This document shows, piece after piece, positions 56,597 to 64,000 of a stretch of 64,000 nucleotides of DNA. The notes beneath the pieces were generated by a model, which saw only the letters and a program-made list of their open reading frames with translations, made no database searches and was not told where the DNA came from. The DNA comes from Egbenema bharatensis (GTDB lineage: Bacteria > Cyanobacteriota > Cyanobacteriia > Elainellales > Elainellaceae). A program made the position numbers and the translations under genes. Each line of letters opens with the position of its first letter. Position 1 is the stretch's first letter. Location of the stretch: NCBI RefSeq assembly GCF_048077055.1, contig NZ_CP182236.1, positions 3,100,001 through 3,164,000 of the forward strand, read 5' to 3'.

Positions 56597-56937
56597 TTTT
56601 GCCTCCCCGATCGCTCTGGAACTGCCGTCACAAACCTTGCTACATCCTCACCATAACGAACAATCCAACCTGTTCTGACTTGCCAAGACACACCAGTCTG
56701 TCCTGTGATTAAAACCACTGCTTGAAACCGATACCCGTGGTCATCTTGTCCATTAGATTCCAGAAGGTCTATCGTCATATTTGCCAAGATCGCCTCTCGG
56801 ATCGATTCTGGGGACTCAAAACCCATTACCTCTCGCCAAAACTTTTGCTTATCCCCTCCTTCCATCGGTTTTGTTTCACGAGTAAAGAGATAAGTGGCTT
56901 TCTCAATCGGAAAAACTAGACTGACAGGTTGAGTCAT
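56593..56937 (-). CDS. DUF6883-like small protein
   Basis: 114 residues from ATG 56937. Pattern FPIEKATYLFTRE, KFWREVMGFESPESIREAIL and WQVRTGWIVRYGEDVARFVT resembles DUF6883 proteins (~100 residues), which are often encoded beside DUF4926 proteins. Its start overlaps the helicase stop as ATGA and its stop overlaps the next start, again ATGA. These couplings argue for a fixed ratio with the helicase. Function unknown. Confidence 0.6.
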   Translation of the reverse strand: MTQPVSLVFPIEKATYLFTRETKPMEGGDKQKFWREVMGFESPESIREAILANMTIDLLESNGQDDHGYRFQAVVLITGQTGVSWQVRTGWIVRYGEDVARFVTAVPERSGRQK

Positions 56938-59900
56938 TCTGCATTTGCCTCCCAATCCGCTTGAGCATTGCGGGTAATTGCTTCCGCAGGCACTAAGTAC
57001 CGAGTCACCTGCCGGATTTCTTTGGCATCACCCACCAGAACCTTCGCCGGATTTTCGATTTTCAACAGCTTAGGGTTACTCGTCTTACAACCCCAAACCA
57101 CATAGAGCCAGTATGAATCCCCCAGTTGTTGTGCTTTACGCCACTCATTAGAAGTCAGAGAAATTTCTTGGTTCACCTGTGCGCGTCCCTTCACCTCAAT
57201 CCGTCGGACGGGTGCTACTCCAGTTTCGGGGTCAATTGGCCCCACACTGCGGATGTCAAAACCACTCCCATCCTGGTTCTGGCTAACATCCTCTGGTTCC
57301 CATCCCCTTTGCCGCTCATAATCCATCACGTATTGCATCGCAAAGGCTTCAACTTCAGGATCATTCTTCATCCCTGGCATTTCCGCCACGAATGCCGGAG
57401 CCGGATAGACGATCGCGCAACCCAAATATGCAACCCTGCCAAAACTAACAATCTTGAGATAATCCAATTCGTTTTGCTTGGTTCTATATCGCTCTTGCAG
57501 ATCTTTCACCCGCTTTTGGGCACTATCCCTTGCAACACGATAGGTTTCATCCCCGGCTGCCACCTTTGCCGCCAACTTCATCTGCGTGGATTGGGCTTCT
57601 CGAATCGCAGCCTCCATCGCCTTCTTCAGATAATCCTGCCGAATTTCAAGCTCACGCTGCCGCTGTTGTTGCTCCTGCTTCACCATTGGCACCTGAATTC
57701 TGACCTTCAGCCACTTCTCAATTCGTTCCTGATCTTGAGGCGCAGGAGGCGTGAGGGATTGGGAGTTGATAGGAATGGATTCAGCACTGGCAGGCGCGAG
57801 ATCGTGGAGGCAATCTGGTGAAACCAGCACCAATTCACCTGATGCTTTTTCTAAGACAGCACATAACGCTGCCCTCAAAACGCTCGCCTGTCCTGTCCTC
57901 TGCTGCCCAGCAACCTGAATTTCAAAGAAGTAAACCCGGTAAGGTTCATCTGCATCTGCATCCAAAAACAGGGCAGAGCCAGTACAGATCGAACTGTCCA
58001 GTTCAATGTCTAGTCGCTCAGCGATCGCCGCAAATAGAGGATGACCGGGTGATAGCAGTTCTGCATCCTGGTGGTTGGGGTTTGCTAATTGCTCCTTATA
58101 AAAGGAGAGCTTAGGATAATTTTTCTCGACCGCTCCCAGCCGCCGAATCGCCCCCAGGTTATTAGAGCGGAATTCCTCCTTAACATAAGGGACTCGCCAC
58201 AGCCCATCTGCCCGGACTTCCAAATTGACGCTCAAAAACTCACACGATCGTTTGAAAAACTCCTCGATATAGCGAGGCATCAACCGCTGCTCTTCCGATC
58301 GAAAGTCTTGGCTTTGAGTACGGCGAATTCGAGATAGATCAACGTGGCTTGTCGCTAATGCAAAACCCGTCGCCTGCTCTAACTCATCCAATCGCTTTGG
58401 ATCAATTTGCTCAAGCTGCTCTAGGGCGTTCTCCTCAGAAGCCTTGCTGTAGGTCGCTTCCTTGACCACATCTTCAAACCGAATGTCGCTGAGTTGTAAG
58501 AGTTGACCGACAACATCAAAAACGCGATCGCCCATTGCTTCCCGGATCTCTTCCAGCTTGCTCAGAAGCTTATCCAGTACCCGACCTTCGACTGTGTTGA
58601 TTGCGACAAAATTGAAGATGTAAACATCATGAGGCTGACCAATGCGGTGAATCCGACCCATGCGCTGCTCTAGGCGGTTAGGGTTCCAGGGAATGTCGTA
58701 GTTGATCATCAACCGACAAAACTGAAGGTTAATCCCTTCCCCGGCTGCCTCAGTTGCAAGGCAAATTTGCCGATTGAGTTGAAAATCCTTCTGCGCCTCT
58801 TTACGAGCGATCGGGTTCATGCCGCCATGAATTTGGCAAGTGGTGTAACCCCAATCCTCCAAATTTTGTTTCAGGTAGTCCAACGTATCCCGGTGTTCAG
58901 TGAAAATGAGCAGCTTGCCACGACCGTCCCGAAGTTCAGAAAATTGCGCTCCTTTCAGGCACTCTTTCAGCTTGTTGAGCTTCATCTCAGTACCAGTATC
59001 GATCGTCTGCTTAGCTAGCTTGACCAGGCGCTCTAGCTCATACAACTCATCGCGGAGTTGCTCCATACGCTCTGCCGCTGTGGACTCGATCGCTAAATTT
59101 TCCTGCTCGTCTTCCTCATAGTCGTCGCTTTCCTTCTCAGAATCAACAGGCTTCCCAAGGTTCATCAAGCGAGCATGTTGCTCCTCTGGAGAAAGTCCTT
59201 CTAATTCGTCTAGCAGATCAGCAAAGCGCTGTCGCCGTTTTTTCAGAGAACTGAAAATGGCATTGAGGCTACTAGCTAATCGTCGTTGCAACACCGTTCG
59301 TGCTAAAGCAACGGCTGCTTGCTTCCGCCCCTTGGCTTTCCCCAAGAATTTGTTGATGTATTTGGTGACTTCTTTATAAAGATGTTCTTCAGCAGGGGAC
59401 AACTCAAAGGGAACCGTTTTAGCAAACCGTTTCTTAAACAGCTTTCGCCCATCAAAATCCTTAAGTTCCTCCTTAATGCGCCGTAAGAACCAGGGGCTAT
59501 TCTCCATCCGCAGCATTTCTGGATTGATCTGATCAGAAATGAATTGCTCTGGATCTAGCAGCCGGAGGAAATTATGGAATTGGTCTACATCGCCCTGGTG
59601 AGGAGTAGCGGTCAGCAGCAGGATACGTTCACAATTTTTTGACAATTCCTCAACTAGCTCATAACGCCCAGTCCGTCTTAGGTCGTCTCCTTGAGTACGA
59701 GCAGAGCATTTATGCGCCTCATCAACAATCACTAAATCCCAATCCACCTGAAGGATGCCCGGAGCAATATCATCCCGTTTTGCAAAATCAATAGATGCTA
59801 CACATTGCCGGAATCGCTCCCAGGGATTTCCTGCTAACTGCCCTTTTGCCAGAGTTGAGTTAATAACTTCAAACGTTTCAGAAAACTTGCTCTTAAGCTC

Positions 59901-60394
59901 ATCCTGCCATTGCAATGTGAGGGGGCCGGGGCAAGGATCAGAACCCGTTCAATCGCCCCACGCAGCTTTAATTCCTTCAGCAGCAAACCCGCCATAATGG
60001 TTTTGCCTGCTCCTGGATCGTCTGCCAGCAGAAATCTGAGCCGAACTTGAGGCAAAATCCGTTCATACACAGCTTCTAGCTGGTGGGGCAAAGGGCGAAC
60101 CCCACTGAGGCTGACCGCAAAATGAGGGTCGTAGGCGAACGCCAGTTTGATGCGAGCCGATTCAATGAAGAGAAAAAACTGATTGGCATCCACAGACGCT
60201 GAGGATGGGTGGGTTTGATTAGACAGGATCTCCGATACTTCATCGACACTGATAAAGGCATCGCGCAACTCACCCTGTTGCGTTCTAACTCGCAGTAATA
60301 CCGTATCCTCAACGAGAGTGGCATCCTCGACAGTCACAGCCCCGGTGAACTGACCTGGTATCGTAATGCGTTTACCAACTAGCTGTGACTCCAT
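56934..60394 (-). CDS. SNF2-type helicase with C-terminal DUF3883 (one frameshift)
   Basis: About 1153 residues in two frames (60394 down to ~59925; then to 56934). ATG 60394 begins MESQLVGKRITIPGQ. Motif I FLLADDPGAGKTIMAGLLL (first part), then VILIVDEAHKC, LLLTATPHQGD and motif VI RLEQRMGRIHRIGQPHDVY. The C-terminus holds DUF3883: FAMQYVMDYERQRGWEPEDV and RIEVKGRAQV. The layout resembles the SNF2 helicase DrmD of class 1 DISARM. The frame changes at 59921-59927 (GGGGGCC); one more C gives LILAPGPLTLQWQDELKS. Couples to the Xre gene by TGATG overlap. The break is probably a sequence error. Confidence 0.85.
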
Positions 60395-60636
60395 CAATTG
60401 CCCCTATTCTCTGGAAAGAATTGCTCCAATAAATCCTGACCGCGATCGCCCATCTCCCGCGAAACTTCCTCAACCCGCTATAGTCCGAGGGGAATTGGCA
60501 TCTGTTTCTGCTTTTCCCAACGGTTCACGGAAGTAAATGACACCCCAATTTTCCGAGCAAGCTCCTGCTGGGTCAGCCCGGTTCTGCGTCGTAATTCTTT
60601 AATAAGATGACTAACCTCCGGTTGCTGAATTGCCAT
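60394..60636 (-). CDS. Xre-type regulator, interrupted by an in-frame TAG
   Basis: Reads MAIQQPEVSHLIKELRRRTG, then LTQQELARKIGVSFTSVNRW, an HTH-XRE domain. After 52 residues an in-frame TAG (60478-60480) stops it; beyond it the frame continues RVEEVSREMGDRGQDLLEQF to the TGA at 60394-60396, the usual C-terminus of such regulators. The TGA overlaps the helicase ATG (TGATG). So either a 52-residue shortened regulator is made, or the gene is damaged. Position at the head of the operon suggests autorepression. Confidence 0.65.
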
Positions 60637-60660
60637 AGATTATATCGGACGCTATAGTCC
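60637..60660 (-). promoter_or_regulatory. Possible promoter/operator of the defense-like operon
   Basis: On the minus strand TATAAT (60644-60639) sits only 2 bases before the Xre ATG, so transcripts from it would be leaderless or start inside the gene. Just upstream is GGACTATAGCGTCC (GGAC-N6-GTCC dyad). The 11-mer CGCTATAGTCC (plus strand, 60650-60660) is repeated inside the gene at 60476-60486 and could be a binding site for the regulator. Confidence 0.35.
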
Positions 60661-60850
60661 AGAATTCCCCTATTTTGGCTAGAGGCAGCATAGCAAGTCA
60701 TTTTTTCCTGCACGTTTGTAACGTCTTCATCAACTAAAAGCTGATAGTTCGATTGTAGGCAGCGTTTCGACGGCTTGAGTGAGCCTCACCGAACTTTGAG
60801 TTCATGCCGAAGCCCGAAGTTTTGTCCGCCCAATCCCCTCAACCTAGCTT

Positions 60851-60887
60851 AAAAACAAAAAAATCCCTAACGCGAAGCCAGGGATTT
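60851..60887 (-). terminator. Rho-independent terminator on the minus strand
   Basis: AAATCCCT/AGGGATTT stem (60887-60861 read on the minus strand) followed by TTTTTGTTTTT. It would stop transcripts entering from the right and insulate the operon head. The bases before it (GGTAGATGCAC) resemble part of a tRNA D arm, but no cloverleaf forms. Confidence 0.55.
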
Positions 60888-61160
60888 GAATCAGGGTGCA
60901 TCTACCACTTCAGTATTCAAGGTCACACTATCTCAACCGGAAAAAAATTAAAAAGTCATCTGCAAATCGATCGGTTCTGGCAAGCCCATCCATCAACTGT
61001 GCCAAATCGATCGCTGCCCTGCATCTGCAAAAGCCTGGCAACCATCTAGCAAACATCTAGCAAACACCTTGATTGAACCCACCGATCGCGTCACAATAAT
61101 ATTAAGCAACAATAACAATGTATAGCAACTGAGTCCCCGAATCGATTGAATTAAGGTTAG
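60888..61160. other. Gap upstream of the hydroxylase gene
   Basis: No gene or known RNA. AT-rich at 61090-61130. Contains the hydroxylase promoter by position only. Confidence 0.3.
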
Positions 61161-62480
61161 ATGGTATTCCTGCACACATCGGCTGCTTCTTCTCATATAT
61201 CGGCTGCTTCCCATGCAGACTCCTTGAGTCCTGTTCCACTCCCCACTCCCCACTCCCCACTCCCCATTCCCCCTACCTACGACCTGGCGATCGTCGGGGG
61301 TGGCATTGTTGGATTAACCCTGGCCTGTGCCCTCAAGCAGTCTGGATTACGGATTGCCCTGATTGAAGCCAGACCTCGGGAAGCGGGTTTGAGTCACCAT
61401 CGCGCCTATGCCCTAACCTTAATGACCGGACGCATTTATAGCGGGTTGGGACTGTGGGAGCAGATTTTGCCACAAATTACCACCTTTGAGCAGATCCGAT
61501 TAGCTGACGCGCTGTGCCCCGCTGTGGTGAACCTGTTGCCGCAGGATTTGGGAACAAAAACCAGGGAATTGGGTTACGTCGGCGAACATCACGTCCTGGT
61601 GCAGACGCTTCTGGATGCGCTAAAAGATGCTGATCTGGACTGGCTGTGTCCCGCAGAACTGATCCAGGCGGAATACGGAGCCGATCGCGTGACTTTAACG
61701 GTATCCGTTGCGAACCAACAGCAGACGATTCAAACTCGGTTACTGGTTGCGGCAGATGGCTCTCGATCGCCGATTCGGCAGCAGGCGGGCATCGGCACAA
61801 AAGGCTGGCAGTACTGGCAATCCTGCGTCACGGCTGTGATTCGTCCTGAAAAGTCCCATGAGAATGTAGCGCGGGAACATTTTTGGGAAAGTGGGCCCTT
61901 TGCCTCCCTTCCCCTTCCCGGCAATCGCTATCAGATTGTTCTCACTGCTCCCCATGCGGAAGCCAGACGATGGGCCGAGGTCAGTGAGGCTGAATTCCTG
62001 ACAGAACTCGATCGACGGTATCAGGGGCAGTTGGGCAAACTAGAGCTAATTGGCGATCGGCTGGTGTTCCCAGTCAAGCTGATGCAGAGCGATCGGTATG
62101 CTCAACATCGGTTGGCGTTAGTGGGGGATGCGGCCCACTGCTGTCATCCCGTTGGCGGCCAGGGGTTAAATCTGGGCATTCGAGATGTGGCAGCCCTGGC
62201 GGATGTCCTGAAGACTGCCCATCAGAAAGGAGAGGATATTGGCGATGGGCGGGTGCTCCGTCGCTATGAACGCTGGCGTAAGCTGGAAAACTTGACCATT
62301 CTGGGCTTCACGGATTTACTCGATCGCACTTTTTCCAATCACTGGTTGCCGATCGTGGTGTCCCGACGATTGGGATTAGGCGTGATGCGAAATCTGCGTC
62401 CTCTAAAATTTTTGGCTTTGAAGTTAATGACTGGACTGAGTGGCCGACAACCTGAACTGGCAAGGCGAGAAGTCGGGTAA
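61161..62480 (+). CDS. FAD-dependent hydroxylase, UbiH-like
   Basis: 439 residues; the N-terminal 40 are low-complexity (PTPHSPLPIPP, from a CCCCACT tandem repeat) before the FAD motif DLAIVGGGIVGLTLACALKQ. Other family motifs: RLLVAADGSRSPIRQ, and the second FAD motif RLALVGDAAHCCHPVGGQGLNLGIRD. The family hydroxylates aromatic quinone precursors (UbiH/UbiF/COQ6) and in cyanobacteria is tied to plastoquinone-like metabolism or other aromatics; the true substrate is not set. The start may lie downstream of the low-complexity tract. Followed 45 bases later by the convergent NYN gene. Confidence 0.82.
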   Translation: MVFLHTSAASSHISAASHADSLSPVPLPTPHSPLPIPPTYDLAIVGGGIVGLTLACALKQSGLRIALIEARPREAGLSHHRAYALTLMTGRIYSGLGLWEQILPQITTFEQIRLADALCPAVVNLLPQDLGTKTRELGYVGEHHVLVQTLLDALKDADLDWLCPAELIQAEYGADRVTLTVSVANQQQTIQTRLLVAADGSRSPIRQQAGIGTKGWQYWQSCVTAVIRPEKSHENVAREHFWESGPFASLPLPGNRYQIVLTAPHAEARRWAEVSEAEFLTELDRRYQGQLGKLELIGDRLVFPVKLMQSDRYAQHRLALVGDAAHCCHPVGGQGLNLGIRDVAALADVLKTAHQKGEDIGDGRVLRRYERWRKLENLTILGFTDLLDRTFSNHWLPIVVSRRLGLGVMRNLRPLKFLALKLMTGLSGRQPELARREVG

Positions 62481-62525
62481 GCAGCAACCCATCTCCATCT
62501 CCTAAAACGGTAGAAATCTCCTAAG

Positions 62526-63992
62526 TCAATCTACCTGCTTGTCCGAGCGTATCGAAACATAGTGGCTTTGTCCTTCTTGTTGGATCTTTAATACCTCAAT
62601 AGTGCTGGCAAATGCAAGAAAGCTGCCGCGAATGTCCAGAGTTTTCATTGCCTTTGTGATTGGTACGTATTGCCTGCTGAATTCACTCGCTAGAGCAGAT
62701 AAATTGATCCGATCGTCTGACGATTTGCTCAACAGTTGCGTTGTGATTGTCACCAAAACCCTTTCAAGCTGCTGTTTTGTTTCAACTTCAGCCGGAAGAA
62801 AATCCAGATCAGATTGTGCTGGGGATGCGAAATTGTCGGGTGATTGAGAATTAGATGGGGCAGAAACGCCCTGAGTCGCCTCTGGCTCAACTTCAAGCTG
62901 AAACGCTGTCACATACCACTCCGTTTGTCCAGGAGGTTGATGGACGACAAAATCAGTAGGATATTCGGCTAGAAAATCCTTTACTTTACCTGCTAATTTG
63001 TGTTGACCTAATACATGGCTAATGGGCAGTCCTGATTTTTGCCGAAACAGGGTGGAAAGACGAGACAGTTTGACCCATTGCTGATGAGTTTGGTTCTGTT
63101 CTTCCTGAATTAATTGCTTGAGACAAGCGATCGTTTCTGACAAAGAAGGCGCGACCACAGGTGGCTGAAAGCTATACGAATCCAGCTTGCCCGTCATCCA
63201 ATTTTTAACCAACAGTGCCTCGCTTTGTTTCCGTGCAGAATACACCGTTAAACCGTGCGTACTTAAAGTGTGGCAAAGGTGAGATAAGTCACCATCGGAT
63301 GAGCAAATGATCACCTCTCGCACATTAGGATAGTGCACAAAAATTGAGGAGCCGATCGCCGTGATTTTCATATCGGCACTATTTGCCCCCGCCGGAACGT
63401 GGATCATCTGATATCCCCGCTGATGCATATCCAGATCTAATTTGCCGATCGCCCGCCAATTCGCAATGGCAATCTTAATCTGAATTGGATAGGTGCAGAC
63501 CGTATTCAGGAATTTTTCGGCATCTGGAGGTAGGCGCAAATTCTCAACATCCAGTAGCAAAATTGCAATGCCAATCGTCGGTTCTGAAACGGGGGAAGGC
63601 AGCGGTTGGGAAAGGGCTGGTTCAGGGGCAGGGTCGGGGTCTGGCTCAATTGGAGAAGCGGAGGGCATCGCCTCCCCAATCAGTTGATCGATCGCCTGAT
63701 TCAGTTGGACAAACAGTTGAGAATCAAAAAATCCTGGGAGAAATAGTTCTCGCAGGAAAGGTTCAATTTTAGCTTTAAGGGTCGATTGATGAAACGACTG
63801 GCTAAATTTGGAGGAAAAAGCCCGGATAAAATTCGCTTTAATTTGCGGGCTTTCCCACTGAAGATGCCGATATTTTTCTGCCAAATGCTCTGGAGCTTGC
63901 TGTTTCACCTGCACCGCAACTCGATAAATTTCCAGGACAATCTGACTGATGATGGCAGAGCTAGTATCCGGATAAGAGTCTGAAACAGTCAT
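62526..63992 (-). CDS. NYN-domain protein with two LOTUS/OST-HTH-like domains
   Basis: 488 residues. An N-terminal helical part (1-110), a Pro-rich linker, then a NYN (PIN-like) domain, about residues 140-275, with acidic residues in ILLLDVENLRLP, NSADMKITAIG and IICSSDGDLSHLCHTL. It is followed by an OST-HTH/LOTUS domain (about 285-350: WVKLSRLSTLFRQKSGLPIS) and a second near the C-terminus (INLSALASEFSRQYVPITKA). NYN proteins are predicted RNases, and cyanobacterial LabA relatives affect circadian gene expression. The role here is inferred only from the domains. ATG at 63992. Confidence 0.8.
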   Translation of the reverse strand: MTVSDSYPDTSSAIISQIVLEIYRVAVQVKQQAPEHLAEKYRHLQWESPQIKANFIRAFSSKFSQSFHQSTLKAKIEPFLRELFLPGFFDSQLFVQLNQAIDQLIGEAMPSASPIEPDPDPAPEPALSQPLPSPVSEPTIGIAILLLDVENLRLPPDAEKFLNTVCTYPIQIKIAIANWRAIGKLDLDMHQRGYQMIHVPAGANSADMKITAIGSSIFVHYPNVREVIICSSDGDLSHLCHTLSTHGLTVYSARKQSEALLVKNWMTGKLDSYSFQPPVVAPSLSETIACLKQLIQEEQNQTHQQWVKLSRLSTLFRQKSGLPISHVLGQHKLAGKVKDFLAEYPTDFVVHQPPGQTEWYVTAFQLEVEPEATQGVSAPSNSQSPDNFASPAQSDLDFLPAEVETKQQLERVLVTITTQLLSKSSDDRINLSALASEFSRQYVPITKAMKTLDIRGSFLAFASTIEVLKIQQEGQSHYVSIRSDKQVD

Positions 63993-64000
63993 GATTCGCC

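Noticed and set aside
60890..60935. tRNA-like segment GGTAGATGCAC plus TTCAAATCC on the minus strand
   Set aside because: No T stem or acceptor pairing can be formed around it.

Overview
The window comes from a cyanobacterial chromosome, probably a filamentous Leptolyngbya-like lineage (genus is a guess). Evidence: GCGATCGC/CGATCG octamers throughout, sqdB-sqdX sulfolipid genes, a cyanobacterial RRM protein, cyanobacterial families (DUF3084, DUF4079, DUF2721), CYP110-type P450 and many short palindromic repeats. No rRNA, intact tRNA, CRISPR array or prophage was seen.

Layout. 0-13 kb: a partial Tat-exported amine oxidase, YCII protein, smpB, an RRM RNA-binding protein, DUF1611 and DUF3084 proteins, a lipid-A-disaccharide-synthase-related protein, hpt, and a creatininase beside an agmatinase-family ureohydrolase. 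13-27 kb: signalling genes (hybrid histidine kinase, PAS-GAF-GGDEF-EAL protein), HAD and GNAT enzymes, a P450, a BASS transporter, an M24 aminopeptidase, and three members of an unknown small-protein family, two of them inside a ~550 bp duplication. 27-35 kb: rnc, a GAF protein, a beta-helix protein, glycosyltransferases and the sqdB-sqdX pair. 35.4-36.9 kb: a complete insertion sequence with inverted ends and a 5-bp target duplication, just upstream of sqdB. 37-48 kb: an SH3-GH24 lysozyme, tag, a sulfatase, a Uma2 endonuclease, pyrG, thiC under a TPP riboswitch and an SDR.

48.7-60.6 kb is the most unusual region: a one-strand operon that looks like an antiviral/DNA-modification system. In transcription order it encodes an Xre regulator (with an in-frame stop), an SNF2 helicase with C-terminal DUF3883, a DUF6883-like protein, a DUF4926-DUF2281-like protein, a DUF1156 DNA methylase, two small PD-(D/E)XK-like proteins and a DUF499 P-loop ATPase. 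Start/stop overlaps (TGATG, ATGA, ATGA) and gaps of a few bases link most genes. The methylase carries an in-frame ~490 bp insertion encoding a DUF559 endonuclease domain flanked by inverted repeats; a third copy of that repeat sits in front of the methylase gene. 61-64 kb: a UbiH-like hydroxylase and a NYN-LOTUS protein.

An important caveat: six genes (DUF3084, LpxB-related, ureohydrolase, GGDEF-EAL, thiC twice, SNF2 helicase) are broken by single-base losses, and every break lies at a GGGCC/GGCCC run. A ninth-position comparison between the two copies of the duplication shows the same loss outside a gene. This pattern points to systematic sequence error at a GGCC-containing site rather than six independent pseudogenes, so I treat these as single genes.
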